Source: Pelagibacterium limicola (GTDB taxonomy: Bacteria; Pseudomonadota; Alphaproteobacteria; Rhizobiales; Devosiaceae). From it: 64,000 bases of DNA. A model generated the notes under the pieces. It did not search any database and had not been told where the DNA came from. It saw only the letters and a program-made list of their open reading frames with translations. Made by a program: the position numbers and the translations under genes. This document shows positions 16,590 to 28,961 of the stretch, in pieces. The DNA lies in NCBI RefSeq assembly GCF_015694405.1, contig NZ_JADQDB010000006.1:248001-312000 (forward strand), given 5' to 3'. Every line of letters begins with the position of its first letter. Positions within the stretch are counted from its first letter, which is position 1.

Positions 16590-17804
16590 TCAGTCGCCAA
16601 GTGCAATGGTGATTTTTTCGGCAAGACGCGCAGCCACCGCGCGCTTGGAAAGCGCCCCCCAGTCCTCTTCGCCGTTCTCCGAGAGAAAGAGAATTGCCGT
16701 ATCGTCCCCGCCGAAAATGCCGCTGCCCGGGCTCACATCGTTGGCCAGCAGCCAGTCGCACCCCTTGGCCGTTCTTTTGGTCCGTGCGCGATTGAGGAGG
16801 TCACCCGTCTCCGCCGCAAAGCCGACGACGAGGCGCGGACGCTGCCCGCCGGGAAGCGAGGCCACGGATTTCAAAATATCGGGGTTGGCCTCCAGGCGGA
16901 GCTCAGGCGGCGATTGACCCTCACCCTTCTTGATCTTGTCCGATGCCGGCTCGACCACGCGCCAGTCGCCGACCGCCGCGCAGAACACCGCGCCATCGGC
17001 GGGCAAACTGTCCTCGACCGCCCGCTGCATTTCGAGCGCGGTATCTACCGCGACGATCCGGCACCCCTTGGGCGCGGCCGATTCTGCTGGCCCGGTGACG
17101 AAAATCACCTCCGCACCCCTTGCCGCCAAAGCCTCGGCAATCGCTGTGCCCTGCTTACCGGAGGAGGCGTTGGAAATGTAGCGGACCGGATCGATGGGTT
17201 CGCGCGTCGGCCCGGAGGTAACGATGATTTTCCTGCCTGCCAAAGGTTGCGGCGCTGCCTGGTTGGCAAAGTAATCCTCGATTGCCGCTAGGATTGTCGC
17301 AGGTTCGGCGAGCCGGCCCGGCCCGTATTCCCCGCATGCCATCTCGCCCTCGTCGGGCCCCACGAACCGCACGCCGTCGGCCTTGAGCGTTTCGATGTTG
17401 CGCCGGGTGGACGCAGCTTGCCACATCCGCACGTTCATGGCCGGGGCGGCGAGTATGTCGGTGTCGGTTGCCAGAAGGCAGGTCGAGGCGAGATCGTCGG
17501 CCTGTCCCGCGGCCATCTTGGCCAGAAGATTGGCGGTTGCCGGCGCGATAACGATAAGGTCCGCGGAGCGCGACAATTCGATATGGCCGATCTCGGTCTC
17601 GCGCGTTAAGTCGAACAGCGCGGTCAGCGCGGGACGCCCCGAGATCGCCGAAACTGTAAGGGGCGAGACAAAGTGCGTCGCGCTTTCAGTGAGGATCGCC
17701 TGCGCGGTTCCCCCTGCCTTCTGGATCAGGCGTATGAGTTCGATCGCCTTATAGGCGGCAATACCACCAGAAACGATCAGGAGAATATGCTTTCCGGCGA
17801 GCAT
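16590..17804 (-). CDS. coaBC: Phosphopantothenoylcysteine decarboxylase / phosphopantothenate-cysteine ligase
   Basis: A 404-residue bifunctional flavoenzyme of coenzyme A synthesis. The N-terminal CoaC half has the FMN-binding start KHILLIVSGGIAAYKAIELIRLI, the catalytic His in GHIELSRSADL, and PAMNVRMW. The C-terminal CoaB half begins at KIIVTSGPTREPIDPVRYISNASSGKQG and includes AAVGDWRV. The start at 17804 is preferred over 17951 because the N-terminus then matches the family and GGGG lies upstream. It starts four bases after the ubiB stop. Confidence 0.96.
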   Translation of the reverse strand: MLAGKHILLIVSGGIAAYKAIELIRLIQKAGGTAQAILTESATHFVSPLTVSAISGRPALTALFDLTRETEIGHIELSRSADLIVIAPATANLLAKMAAGQADDLASTCLLATDTDILAAPAMNVRMWQAASTRRNIETLKADGVRFVGPDEGEMACGEYGPGRLAEPATILAAIEDYFANQAAPQPLAGRKIIVTSGPTREPIDPVRYISNASSGKQGTAIAEALAARGAEVIFVTGPAESAAPKGCRIVAVDTALEMQRAVEDSLPADGAVFCAAVGDWRVVEPASDKIKKGEGQSPPELRLEANPDILKSVASLPGGQRPRLVVGFAAETGDLLNRARTKRTAKGCDWLLANDVSPGSGIFGGDDTAILFLSENGEEDWGALSKRAVAARLAEKITIALGD

Positions 17805-17808
17805 GTCT

Positions 17809-19353
17809 TTACCCCAGAAGCCAAGCGAGGATGGCGAAACCGGCCAGGCCCAGAACAATGAGCCCACCCCACCCCAGCGCCACGAGCAGGGGATCGCGTA
17901 CCTTGGCGATATGGTGATCGGCTTCGATATCTCCAAGGACCCCCTCGGCACGGGCGGCGATTTCGGGCAGCCGCCGCACGGCGCCGAGGAGCGCCCTGAC
18001 CTCGTCGCGCACGATTTCGGCCTGACCGAGCGGCCCTACGGCCCGGCGGACCCATTCTGAAACGATCGGCTCGGCCGCTTCCCACATGTTGAATTGAGGA
18101 TCGAGCAGGCGCGCAGTGCCTTCCACGAGCACCATGTTCTTTTGCAAAAGCACCAGCTCGGGCCGGGCCTCCATGTCGAATAGCTCGGTGACGTCGAGCA
18201 ATTGCCCCAAGACCCGCGCCATTGAGATCTCGTCCGCCCCCCGTCCTACCAGAGGCTCGCCGATGGCGCGCAGCGCCTGGGCGAAATCGGCGATTGAATG
18301 GGTTTCGGGCACATAGCCGATTTCAATGTGGAGTTCGGCGATGCGGCGATAATTGCGCGTGATGAAGCCATAGAGGATTTCGGCAAGAAACCGCTGCTCG
18401 CGTCTGCCGATCCGGCCCGTTATGCCCAGGTCGACCGCAACGATATTGCCGGTTGTCGGGTCAGCGAAAAGATTGCCCGGATGCATGTCGGCGTGGAAAA
18501 ATCCGTCGCGGATGGCGTGTCTGAGGAAGTTCCTGACCAACGCGCGCGCAAGCTCGGGCCGTGACAGCCCGGCCGCATCGATGCGCGCCACATCCCGGAC
18601 GGGGATCGCATCGATCCAGCTTGTTGTCAGCACCGCGCGTGCGGTCTGCCCCCAATGGACGACGGGGACCGCAAAGCCGGGGTCGTCCTTTGTGTTGTCG
18701 GCCATTTCCGAAATGGCCGAGGCTTCCATCCGCAAGTCCATCTCGAGCGCTGCCGAACGCGCCAGCGTGTCGACGATATACCGGCCGCGAAACCGTTTTG
18801 CGCCGGGCACGATGCGCTCGGCGGCGCGTGCAAGTGCATAAAGCCCTGCGAGGTCGCTCTTGAACCGCGCCTCGATTCCCGGGCGCAGGAGCTTTACAGC
18901 TACCGTCTCCTCCTGCCCGTCGGGGTGAACGAGGGTAGCCCGGTGCACCTGGGCGATCGAGGCTGCCGCAATCGGCGGCGAGACATCCTTGAGCGCTCTC
19001 GCCTTTTCCCCCAGTGCCTCCTCAAGCAGCCCCGGCACCAAACTCGGGTCGAAAGGCGGCATGGCGTCCTGAAGCCTTGCGAGATCGTCCGCAACGCTCC
19101 CCCCGACGATGTCGCGGCGGGTGGCGAGCATCTGCCCGAGCTTGACATAGGTGGGGCCGAGGCGATTGAGCGCGTTGGCGAGCCGGGTAACGCGCCCGGT
19201 CTTTCTCACGTCGCGCTTTTCAATCAGACGCGCGACCGAGACCAGCGCCTTGGCCGAGGGTGGGATCGGCTGGCCCTCGGCAAGCGAGAACGCGCCTTCG
19301 CGCGCCAGAACGAAGCCGGCGCGTGCGAGCCGGAAATAGGTGCCCAGACCCAT
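17809..19353 (-). CDS. ubiB: UbiB family ubiquinone biosynthesis ATPase/kinase-like
   Basis: A 514-residue atypical kinase/ATPase (ABC1/ADCK/UbiB) required for aerobic ubiquinone synthesis. Family features are the KxGQ motif in GPTYVKLGQMLATR (about residue 72), the Ala-rich nucleotide loop AAASIAQVH, catalytic HADMHPGNLF and the metal-binding VDLG. Two hydrophobic helices at the C-terminus (VALGWGGLIVLGLAGFAILAW) anchor it in the inner membrane. It directly abuts ubiE, which supports a shared ubiquinone operon. Confidence 0.96.
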   Translation of the reverse strand: MGLGTYFRLARAGFVLAREGAFSLAEGQPIPPSAKALVSVARLIEKRDVRKTGRVTRLANALNRLGPTYVKLGQMLATRRDIVGGSVADDLARLQDAMPPFDPSLVPGLLEEALGEKARALKDVSPPIAAASIAQVHRATLVHPDGQEETVAVKLLRPGIEARFKSDLAGLYALARAAERIVPGAKRFRGRYIVDTLARSAALEMDLRMEASAISEMADNTKDDPGFAVPVVHWGQTARAVLTTSWIDAIPVRDVARIDAAGLSRPELARALVRNFLRHAIRDGFFHADMHPGNLFADPTTGNIVAVDLGITGRIGRREQRFLAEILYGFITRNYRRIAELHIEIGYVPETHSIADFAQALRAIGEPLVGRGADEISMARVLGQLLDVTELFDMEARPELVLLQKNMVLVEGTARLLDPQFNMWEAAEPIVSEWVRRAVGPLGQAEIVRDEVRALLGAVRRLPEIAARAEGVLGDIEADHHIAKVRDPLLVALGWGGLIVLGLAGFAILAWLLG

Positions 19354-20118
19354 CTAGAACTTCCAGGCCCCATGCAAGGCGGCGATATTGCCCGATAATG
19401 GCGTGTGCGTGACGCGCTTGAATCCCGCCTCGGCGATCATCGCTGAAAAAGCCGCCGGTTCGGGAAAATTCCGGATCGATTCGACGAGATACTGATAGGG
19501 GTCGGCATCTCCGGTCACCATCCGGCCGAGCGGCGGGATGACATGGTCGGAAAAAAGCTCGTAGACCTTGGCCAGCCCCGGTACGTCGACGCGCGAAAAT
19601 TCGAGAACCAGCAGCCGTCCGCCACGCACAAGCACGCGGTGTGCTTCGCGGAGCGCCCTGTCGATCCGGGGAACGTTGCGAATGCCGAAGGCGATCGTAT
19701 AGGCCTCGAAACTCGAATCCGCGAAAGGCAGCTCTTCTGCGTTGGCCTCGACGAACCTCACGCGGGAAGGATACCGCCAGTGCTTGGCACGCTCGGCGCC
19801 CACCGCCAGCATCTCGCCATTGATGTCGGAAACCGTCACCTCGGCATATCCATGGCTGGCATCGAGGATGCGCATGGCGACATCGCCGGTTCCGCCAGCC
19901 ATGTCGAGCACGCGGAAGGGGCGGGCCCCGTGCCGCGGCGGCGCGAGGCGGGCCACCATCTGGCCCTTCCAGAGCCGGTGCACCCCCCCGCTCATCAGAT
20001 CGTTCATCAGATCATAGCGCGAGGCGACCTTGAAGAAGACGTCGTTGACCAGCCCCTGCTTGTCCTTGAGCGGCACGGTGCGGGCACCAAAATGGGTGGT
20101 GTTTTCGGCCTCTTGCAT
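19354..20118 (-). CDS. ubiE: Ubiquinone/menaquinone C-methyltransferase
   Basis: A 254-residue SAM-dependent methyltransferase acting on the quinone ring. Motif I is [15 protein letters not shown], and the UbiE signatures [17 protein letters not shown] and [20 protein letters not shown] are clear. The start at 20118 is chosen because AAGAGAG precedes that ATG and the length is then normal; upstream ATGs at 20163 and 20172 would add 15-18 residues. It is followed at once by ubiB and divergent from mutM. Confidence 0.94.
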   Translation of the reverse strand: MQEAENTTHFGARTVPLKDKQGLVNDVFFKVASRYDLMNDLMSGGVHRLWKGQMVARLAPPRHGARPFRVLDMAGGTGDVAMRILDASHGYAEVTVSDINGEMLAVGAERAKHWRYPSRVRFVEANAEELPFADSSFEAYTIAFGIRNVPRIDRALREAHRVLVRGGRLLVLEFSRVDVPGLAKVYELFSDHVIPPLGRMVTGDADPYQYLVESIRNFPEPAAFSAMIAEAGFKRVTHTPLSGNIAALHGAWKF

Positions 20119-20235
20119 GTCGCTCTCTTGTTCGGATGGCGTATTCGGGGTTATGACCTTCATGGCCACCATAAAGCAAGCTTTTGGGCGGCGGAATGGT
20201 TAGCCGCGTCGCAGGTCCCTTAAAGTCGAACCCTC

Positions 20236-21117
20236 ATGCCCGAATTGCCTGAAGTCGAAACCGTCAGACGCGGGCTCGAGCCGTTCCTTGCCGGCGCGCG
20301 CATCGAGGCCGTCTCGCTCTATCGGGAAAATCTGCGTTTCCCCTTTCCGCAGGGCTTTGCCGCCGCGCTCGAGAACAGGCGCATCGAAACCCTCACCCGC
20401 CGCGCCAAATACCTGCTCTTTACGCTCTCGGACGGCGCGGTCTGGATGACCCATCTGGGGATGACCGGGGCCTATATCATAAAAGACCACCCGCTCGATG
20501 AACCCTCAAGGCGCAATGCGGGCGACACAAGCGGCAGGCATGTCCATTTTTCCGCTTCCCTCTCCCATCCCCTTCACGGCGCGCTCACCCTTTCTTATGC
20601 CGACCCGCGCCGCTTCGGTTTCATGGGGCTTTACCCGCCCGGCACGGCCAATCCCTTTCTCGATCCCCTGGGCCCCGAGCCTTTGGGGAACGCGCTCAAC
20701 CCCGCCATGCTCGCTTCAGCCTTCAAGAACCGCAAGGGTCCTGTCAAAACCCTGCTGCTCGACCAGACTCTCGTTGCCGGGCTTGGCAATATCTATGTGT
20801 GCGAGGCGCTGCACCGCGCCGGAATTCTTCCGGCCCGCAGCGGCGCGAGCCTTGTCGATCCGGACGGCGCGCCGCGCCCCGAGCTTCTGGCCCTCGTGCC
20901 CGCCATTCGGAACGTCCTCGAGGAAGCGCTCGCGGCGGGTGGCTCGACCCTGCGCGACTTCCGCAACAGCGACGGTACGCCCGGCTACTTCCAGCACAGT
21001 TTTGCCGTCTATGGGCGCGAGGGATCCCCTTGCCCCAAACCTGGATGCGGCGGCACCGTCGTCCGACTCGCTCAGGCCGGCCGCTCGAGCTTTTACTGCA
21101 CGTCCTGCCAGCATTGA
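20236..21117 (+). CDS. mutM: Formamidopyrimidine-DNA glycosylase
   Basis: A 293-residue bifunctional glycosylase/AP-lyase that removes 8-oxoguanine and Fapy lesions. The catalytic N-terminus PELPEVETVRRGL begins directly after the initiator Met, the helix-two-turn-helix lies in LLLDQTLVAGLGNIYVCEALHRAGI, and the C-terminal zinc finger is CPKPGCGGTVVRLAQAGRSSFYCTSC in two CxxC-type pairs. Full length. The mutM stop overlaps the -35 of the rpsT promoter. Confidence 0.97.
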   Translation: MPELPEVETVRRGLEPFLAGARIEAVSLYRENLRFPFPQGFAAALENRRIETLTRRAKYLLFTLSDGAVWMTHLGMTGAYIIKDHPLDEPSRRNAGDTSGRHVHFSASLSHPLHGALTLSYADPRRFGFMGLYPPGTANPFLDPLGPEPLGNALNPAMLASAFKNRKGPVKTLLLDQTLVAGLGNIYVCEALHRAGILPARSGASLVDPDGAPRPELLALVPAIRNVLEEALAAGGSTLRDFRNSDGTPGYFQHSFAVYGREGSPCPKPGCGGTVVRLAQAGRSSFYCTSCQH

Positions 21118-21142
21118 CTCTTGACCTATGCCCCACTATAGA
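21114..21142 (+). promoter_or_regulatory. Predicted sigma-70-type promoter of rpsT
   Basis: TTGACT (21114-21119) and TATAGA (21137-21142) are separated by the ideal 17 bases. The -35 overlaps the mutM stop. The predicted transcript would have a leader of about 115 bases containing a CCGGGGC-TC-GCCCCGG hairpin before the rpsT start. S20 is often translationally autoregulated, so the leader may matter. Confidence 0.65.
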
Positions 21143-21262
21143 CCGGCCTTCATCGGCCGGGGCTCGCCCCGGTCATTCCGGTTGTGCCGGCCCTCTATTA
21201 GGGGCTTCGAGCACGCAAGGCATCCCGACGGCGTCCACGCCGTAGCCATGAGGAAAGATCAA

Positions 21263-21526
21263 ATGGCAAATACCCCTTCGGCCAAAAAGGCCACCCGCAA
21301 GATCGAGGCCCGTACCGCGATCAACACCGCGCGCCGCTCACGCGTCCGCACCTTCCTTCGCAAGGTTGAGGAAGCCATCGCCGCCGGCAAGAAGGACGAG
21401 GCGGTCGCCGCGCTCAAGGTCGCGGAGTCCGAGCTCCAGCGTGCCGCCGGCAAGGGGGTCTTTCACAAGAACCTCGCGGATCGCAAGGTCTCCCGCCTCG
21501 CAAAACGCGTCAAGGCCATCGCCTGA
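21263..21526 (+). CDS. rpsT: 30S ribosomal protein S20
   Basis: An 87-residue, very basic helical protein that binds 16S rRNA in the 30S body. The typical start [17 protein letters not shown] and the segment [19 protein letters not shown] are clear. The start at 21263 has AGGAAAG upstream; an open frame reaching back to 21128 has no family match. The monocistronic gene is bounded by its own promoter and a strong terminator, and precedes dnaA as in many Hyphomicrobiales. Confidence 0.97.
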   Translation: MANTPSAKKATRKIEARTAINTARRSRVRTFLRKVEEAIAAGKKDEAVAALKVAESELQRAAGKGVFHKNLADRKVSRLAKRVKAIA

Positions 21527-21573
21527 CCGCATCGAAGCGGGGATGTATGCACGCCCCGGTGGAACAAGTTTTC

Positions 21574-21600
21574 AAAGCCCTCCTCGCGAGGGCTTTTTCC
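21574..21600 (+). terminator. Rho-independent terminator after rpsT
   Basis: A perfect 9-bp stem AAAGCCCTC / GAGGGCTTT (21574-21582 with 21588-21596) with a 5-base loop is followed by TTCC. It lies 48 bases after the rpsT stop. Confidence 0.85.
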
Positions 21601-22198
21601 TTGCCTGAATCGTAACGACGAATCCGTCATCCCATTGTCATTTTTCAAGGTTGGAAGCGGCAGCGAGCACAGCAGCGGGAAAATTAATCTCCTTCAAGAA
21701 TCTCCGCTAAGAAATCGATTCAGCAAGGAGTCACATACCCTTACTTTTATCATGCCCGGCCCGCAAAAATCCCCGTCTGGCGCAACTTGCGAGTCAAGCC
21801 CAATTTTGATGAAATCTGCGGTTGTGTGCGAAAATTTGGCTGTCTAAAATGCCTTCGTTGGATGAAAACGAGAGCGGCGGGTTTCAAGAAGAAACGAACC
21901 GCCGCCTAGAAACCAGGGGGTTGAAATGCAAGGATCGCATGGTGAGATAAGGCTATTCTTAACTCCACCGGACGACCCGGCAGACTCTCCCACGTAAACT
22001 CCTGACTTCTTGATCCAGTACAACGCGTAACAGTTGCGTGCCCTGGCACTTTTGTGCCGTTTTCAATTTGGATGTGACGTCGAACTCCGCAGAATGACTT
22101 GCGGGTCGGTGGAGTTTTGTTGCCCTTTTTAGGGTGGAAAACGGGGAAACTGGCCGTTGGGGACGAACGGCCCAAAAACAGGAAGAGGCTAAGTAGAA
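21601..22198. other. Long non-coding region upstream of dnaA with several hairpins
   Basis: About 600 bases between rpsT and dnaA are visibly less GC-rich than the neighbours and hold no convincing gene. Structured elements are: a bulged 12-bp stem at 21874-21905 (outer GCGGCGG/CCGCCGC, inner GTTTC/GAAAC); a short GGCAC-TTTT-GTGCC hairpin followed by GTTTT at 22045-22062; and a perfect 7-bp stem GGCCGTT/AACGGCC at 22152-22172 just before a strong AGGAAGAGG. No cluster of TTATCCACA-type DnaA boxes is seen; one degenerate box (GGTGGAAAA, 22133-22141) is the best match. It may hold the dnaA promoter and leader. An origin here is not supported. Confidence 0.5.
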
Positions 22199-22315
22199 AT
22201 GGAATCGATCGCGGCGACCGATCGTGCGGCTTGGACAAGCCAACCGGGGCAAAAGGTGCATAAGGCGGGCGCGGACCCGCAAGCCGTGGGGGGAGTCACA
22301 AACGGGGGCAGGGAA

Positions 22316-23743
22316 ATGACGCTAAACTCCGATGGAGTGTGGCTGCGTGTGCGGGCGCGGCTCAGGGCGGCAGTCGGCGAAGATGTATTCACATCATGGT
22401 TCGCCCGGCTCGAGCTTGAGGAAATCGTGGGCGACCTCGCACACCTTTCGGTGCCCACGCGGTTTCTTTGTTCCTGGATTCAGTCCAATTACATCGAAAA
22501 GATCATGGAGGCCTTTACCGCCGAGGATTCGGCGATCGGCCGCATCCATATCACGGTGCGCGTCAACGGGCAGGCCCGCCCCCGGCTGGTGAGCCCGGCC
22601 GAACCCGACGCATCCGAGGACACGGTGCAAACCGATTCCCGCCCCCCGCTGCCACTGACCCAAACCGGACAGTCCGCCGCCCCTCGCGCCGATGCGCTCG
22701 TGGGCAGCGCGCTTGACCGCAAGCTGACCTTCGAGAGCTTTGTCGTCGGTTCGGCCAATGAAATGGCGCTTGGCGTTGCGCGACAGGTCGCTTCGGCCGC
22801 CGCCAACAACACCGTCACATTCAACCCGGTCTATGTCCACTCGACCGTTGGCCTGGGCAAGACCCATCTGCTCAACGCCATCGCCTGGGCCGCCGGCGCC
22901 GCTGACGGCACGCGCAACATCGTCTATCTCACCGCCGACCATTTCATGTACCACTTCATGACCGCGGTGAAGCACCAGTCGGCGCTTGCCTTCAAGGAGT
23001 GGCTCCGGCGTATCGATCTGCTCCTGATCGACGATATGCAGTTCCTGCAGGGCAAGTCGGCCACCGAGTTCGGCCACACGCTTTCGAGCCTGATTTCGGG
23101 CACCAAGCAGGTCGTCGTCGCCGGGGATGCGCCCCCACGCGATCTTGAAATGCTGGACGATCGCGTACGCTCGCGGCTTTCGGGCGGGCTTGTGATCCCC
23201 ATCGCGCCGTTCGACGCCGAATTGCGTCGCGCCATCGTCCAGAAGCGCGCCGATCAGGCCATCGCCCGGTTCCCCGGACTGAGCATCCCCCCGGCAGTAA
23301 TCGATTACGTGGCGCGCTCGATCGTCTCGCACGGACGGGATCTCGACGGCGCTGTGAACAGGCTGGTCGCTGCGAACCAGCTCACCAAGGAACCGATCAC
23401 GGTGGCCCTGGCCGAAAGGACGCTCCAGGATCTGATCCGCAACCGGGAAACCCCTCGCGTGCGCATAGAGGATATCTTGAAGATCGTGGCCCGCCACTAC
23501 AAGGTTCCGCGCAACGATCTCCTGTCCTCGCGCCGTTCGCGCGATGTGGTGCGCCCGCGCCAGATTGCCATGTATCTCGCCAAGTCGCTGACTGCGCGCT
23601 CGCTGCCAGAAATCGGCCGCCGGTTTGGCGGACGCGACCATACCACCGTGCTCCATTCGGTGCGAAAGGTCGAGCAATTGATGAGCCAGGACGGGGAACT
23701 GACCCAGGAAATCGAACTCCTCAAAAGGATGCTCGAAGAGTAG
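22316..23743 (+). CDS. dnaA: Chromosomal replication initiator DnaA
   Basis: A 475-residue AAA+ initiator that binds DnaA boxes and opens the origin. Domain I starts with [29 protein letters not shown]. Domain III has Walker [15 protein letters not shown] and Walker [13 protein letters not shown]. Domain IV ends with the DnaA signature around KSLPEIG-type [20 protein letters not shown]. The start at 22316 gives the usual length and domain I position. An in-frame ATG at 22199 with a good AGGAAGAGG ten bases upstream would add 39 residues (514 total) and cannot be excluded. Confidence 0.95.
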   Translation: MTLNSDGVWLRVRARLRAAVGEDVFTSWFARLELEEIVGDLAHLSVPTRFLCSWIQSNYIEKIMEAFTAEDSAIGRIHITVRVNGQARPRLVSPAEPDASEDTVQTDSRPPLPLTQTGQSAAPRADALVGSALDRKLTFESFVVGSANEMALGVARQVASAAANNTVTFNPVYVHSTVGLGKTHLLNAIAWAAGAADGTRNIVYLTADHFMYHFMTAVKHQSALAFKEWLRRIDLLLIDDMQFLQGKSATEFGHTLSSLISGTKQVVVAGDAPPRDLEMLDDRVRSRLSGGLVIPIAPFDAELRRAIVQKRADQAIARFPGLSIPPAVIDYVARSIVSHGRDLDGAVNRLVAANQLTKEPITVALAERTLQDLIRNRETPRVRIEDILKIVARHYKVPRNDLLSSRRSRDVVRPRQIAMYLAKSLTARSLPEIGRRFGGRDHTTVLHSVRKVEQLMSQDGELTQEIELLKRMLEE

Positions 23744-23801
23744 GTGCCTTTGCGGGCGGCGCCTTGGCTCGTCCGCCAAAAACCTCTGCAAACCATTATG
23801 C

Positions 23802-23838
23802 GCAAGGGCCCCTGCGACAGGTGGGGGCCTTGCGTTTT
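23802..23838 (+). terminator. Terminator after dnaA
   Basis: GCAAGGGCCCC (23802-23812) pairs with GGGGGCCTTGC (23823-23833) over 11 positions with one G-G mismatch and a 10-base loop, followed by GTTTTG. It separates dnaA from dnaN, so dnaN probably has its own promoter in the remaining 90 bases or depends on read-through. Confidence 0.65.
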
Positions 23839-23925
23839 GCCGAATGGCAGGGCAGGGTCTCGGCCCGGCGTTTTCTTTCCAAAACGCCAGACCGGGTGTG
23901 AACAGGATACGGGACAAGGTAAGCG

Positions 23926-25044
23926 ATGAAGGTAACGCTCGAGCGCAACCATCTTTTGAAATCGCTGGGGCATGTGCACCGCGTGGTGGAGCGACGCAAC
24001 ACATACCCCATCCTTGCCAACGTCCTGATGAGCGCCACGGCCGAGGGGCTGGACCTGCGCGCAACCGACCTCGATATCGAGGTGACCGAGTCCGTTCCCG
24101 CGATGACCGGCACGCCGGGTACGACGACCGTGCCCGCGCACACCCTATATGAGATCGTTCGCAAGCTTTCTGACGGCGCCGACGTGGTACTTGAGACCGA
24201 TGGCAACGACCAGATGCAGATTTCCTCTGGCCGCTCGCGCTTCCACCTCCAGTGCCTCAACCCCGACGGGTTCCCCGATCTCAAGTCCGGGGCATTCACT
24301 CATACCTTCTCGATAGCGGCTGGCGTGCTCAAGGACCTGATCGAGCGCACCCAGTTCGCGATTTCCAACGAGGAAACCCGCTACTATCTCAACGGCATTT
24401 TCATGCACACGGTGGATTCCGGTGCCGGCATCGTGCTGCGCGCGGTAGCGACGGATGGACACAGGCTGGCCCGCGTGGAGGCCGAGGCTCCCAGGGGGTC
24501 GGCTGGAATGCCCGGCATCATCGTTCCGCGCAAGACGGTGTCCGAGGTCCTCAAGCTGCTCGATGGCGTCGAGGGCGACGTCGGGGTCGAATTGTCCGAT
24601 ACCAAGATCCGCTTCACCCTTGGCGGGGTCGTCCTGCTCTCCAAGCTCATCGAGGGGTCGTTCCCCGATTACGACCGCGTGACCCCCAAGAACAACGACA
24701 AGGAGCTGGTGATCGACCGCGACAGCCTTGCGCGCGCCGTCGACCGCGTCTCGACCATCGCCTCGGAGCGCGGCGGCAAGGCGGTCAAGCTCTCGCTCAG
24801 CCCCGGCCAGCTCGAATTGACCGTCACCAACCCCGATCATGGCACGGCCAACGAAGAACTGCCCGCCGGGTTCGAGCTCGAAGGATTCGAGATCGGGTTC
24901 AACGCGCGCTATCTTCTCGAGATCATCTCCCAGATTCGCACCGAAAATGCCGTCTTTCTTTTCAACGATGCCGGCTCGCCCACGCTCGTAAAGGACCAGG
25001 GCGAAACCCTGGCGCTGTTCGTCCTGATGCCGATGCGGGTGTAA
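23926..25044 (+). CDS. dnaN: DNA polymerase III beta subunit (sliding clamp)
   Basis: A 372-residue ring-forming clamp that tethers Pol III and other polymerases to DNA. It begins [34 protein letters not shown], has the central [18 protein letters not shown] and ends FVLMPMRV, the usual C-terminus that forms part of the protein-binding pocket. Three repeated clamp domains fit the length. The gene lies in the ancestral order dnaA-dnaN-recF-gyrB. Confidence 0.98.
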   Translation: MKVTLERNHLLKSLGHVHRVVERRNTYPILANVLMSATAEGLDLRATDLDIEVTESVPAMTGTPGTTTVPAHTLYEIVRKLSDGADVVLETDGNDQMQISSGRSRFHLQCLNPDGFPDLKSGAFTHTFSIAAGVLKDLIERTQFAISNEETRYYLNGIFMHTVDSGAGIVLRAVATDGHRLARVEAEAPRGSAGMPGIIVPRKTVSEVLKLLDGVEGDVGVELSDTKIRFTLGGVVLLSKLIEGSFPDYDRVTPKNNDKELVIDRDSLARAVDRVSTIASERGGKAVKLSLSPGQLELTVTNPDHGTANEELPAGFELEGFEIGFNARYLLEIISQIRTENAVFLFNDAGSPTLVKDQGETLALFVLMPMRV

Positions 25045-25145
25045 GGCGCGGTTTTGCGCCTGCATGAAAGCACCAACGGATCTTTGCGGGCGAAGGCTGC
25101 CCTGACCCAGGCGAAGGTCAAGGTGGCCGGCGGCCCTTCAATCCC

Positions 25146-26276
25146 ATGACCACACCCGACCGCTACATCTCCCGGCTGCGCCTCACGAGCTTCCGTAACT
25201 ATACGAGCGCGGCGCTCGACCTCGATCACCGCCACGTGGTTCTGGTTGGGGAAAACGGGGCTGGAAAGACCAATCTGATCGAAGCGGTCTCGCTGCTCTC
25301 GCCGGGACGGGGGCTGCGGCGTGCGCCGTTCGAGAGTCTCGCTCTCTCGGGAAGCGACGGGATGTGGGCGGTCGCCGCGACGGTCGAAACTCCCTTCGGC
25401 CCGGCCGACATGGGAACCGGCGCGACCACCGACACTGCCGCCGCCCGGCGCGTGAGGATCAACGGCGCCAATGCCCGGTCGGTCGAGGAGATGAGCGATT
25501 ATCTGCGCGTTCTCTGGCTCATCCCGGCCATGGATGGGATCTTTTCCGGTCCCGCCGCCGATCGCCGGCGGTTTCTCGATCGTCTCGTCACGACTCTCAT
25601 TCCCGGCCACTCCGCCGCGGTGGGCGATTTCGAGAAGGCCATGCGCCAGCGCAACAGGCTCCTTGAGGAAAACGGCGATCCCGCCTGGCTCTCGGCCATC
25701 GAGACGCAAATGGCCGAAACCGCAAGCGCCATTCACTTCGCCCGTGCCGATTCTCTGGCTCACCTCCAGGGCGTCATGGCTGCCAACGTCGCCGATACCG
25801 GGTTCCCCGAGGCGCTCCTCGAGCTTTCTCCGCTCTTTGAGGATTCGGTCCCAGGCACCGCAAGCGCGCTCGAAGCCGAGCTTGTTGGCCGCTGGAAAAC
25901 CGCGCGCGCCCTTGATAAGGCGGCGGGCCGCACCACATTTGGACCTCACCGCGTCGACCTCGCCGTGACCCACAAGGACAAGGCGATGCCCGCAGGACTT
26001 TGCTCGACAGGCGAGCAGAAGGCGCTACTGATCGGGCTGGTCCTGGTCCATGCGCGGCTCGTCGCGCAGATGACGGGGATCACACCCCTCCTTCTCCTCG
26101 ACGAGATCGCCGCCCATCTTGATCCCAGGCGCCGCGCGGCGCTGTTCGATGCGCTGGACAAGCTCCGGACCCAGTGCTGGATGACCGGAACCGACCCGGT
26201 GCTTTTCGCCGATCTGGGGGCCCGCGCCCAGCGTTTCGCGGTGGACGCCGGCCAGCTCGCCCGGATGCCGGGATAA
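25146..26276 (+). CDS. recF: DNA replication and repair protein RecF
   Basis: A 376-residue SMC-like ATPase that helps load RecA at single-strand gaps and stalled forks. The N-terminal LRLTSFRNYTSAALDL and Walker A GENGAGKTNLIEAVSLLSPGRGLR are diagnostic. The signature motif is in CSTGEQKALLIGLVLVHARL and Walker B in PLLLLDEIAAHLD. It lies about 100 bases after dnaN and 96 before gyrB. Confidence 0.97.
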   Translation: MTTPDRYISRLRLTSFRNYTSAALDLDHRHVVLVGENGAGKTNLIEAVSLLSPGRGLRRAPFESLALSGSDGMWAVAATVETPFGPADMGTGATTDTAAARRVRINGANARSVEEMSDYLRVLWLIPAMDGIFSGPAADRRRFLDRLVTTLIPGHSAAVGDFEKAMRQRNRLLEENGDPAWLSAIETQMAETASAIHFARADSLAHLQGVMAANVADTGFPEALLELSPLFEDSVPGTASALEAELVGRWKTARALDKAAGRTTFGPHRVDLAVTHKDKAMPAGLCSTGEQKALLIGLVLVHARLVAQMTGITPLLLLDEIAAHLDPRRRAALFDALDKLRTQCWMTGTDPVLFADLGARAQRFAVDAGQLARMPG

Positions 26277-26345
26277 ACGGGCCAAATCCGACCGCACCAT
26301 CCCTAAGGCTTGGGGTTTGGCGGCGGATCGGATAGAAGTGATTGA

Positions 26346-28802
<2,457 letters not shown>

Positions 28803-28813
28803 GGCCCAATAGC

Positions 28814-28872
28814 GTTGCGCCGGCGCAACACCTTGTGGCCGGTATGGAAATTCTCACATAAACCGGCCACAA
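28814..28872. repeat. Two inverted repeats between gyrB and the PBP gene
   Basis: The gap holds a perfect 16-bp palindrome GTTGCGCCGGCGCAAC (28814-28829) and an 11-bp inverted repeat TTGTGGCCGGT (28833-28843) / ACCGGCCACAA (28862-28872) with an 18-base spacer. Neither is followed by a T-run on the plus strand, so simple termination of gyrB is doubtful. Confidence 0.5.
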
Positions 28873-28961
28873 TTGCCGGTGATGAACGTTTATGTGCATG
28901 AGCCCGGCGCCGCCTTTGCGCCGCCGTGCCCGCTTTGCCCCCACGCCCGAGTGAACCGCTG

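Noticed and set aside
21635-21847. A 70-codon frame in the gap before dnaA
   Set aside because: It starts with TTG without a ribosome binding site and its composition differs from the coding regions; no domain is visible.
21601-22198. Chromosomal origin next to dnaA
   Set aside because: No cluster of TTATCCACA-type boxes and no TTAA-N7-TTAA CtrA sites were found; only one degenerate DnaA box is present.
22394-24064. A 556-codon open frame on the minus strand opposite dnaA
   Set aside because: It is a shadow of dnaA produced by GC-rich third positions; the plus-strand frame has full DnaA motifs and the antisense product has no recognisable domain.
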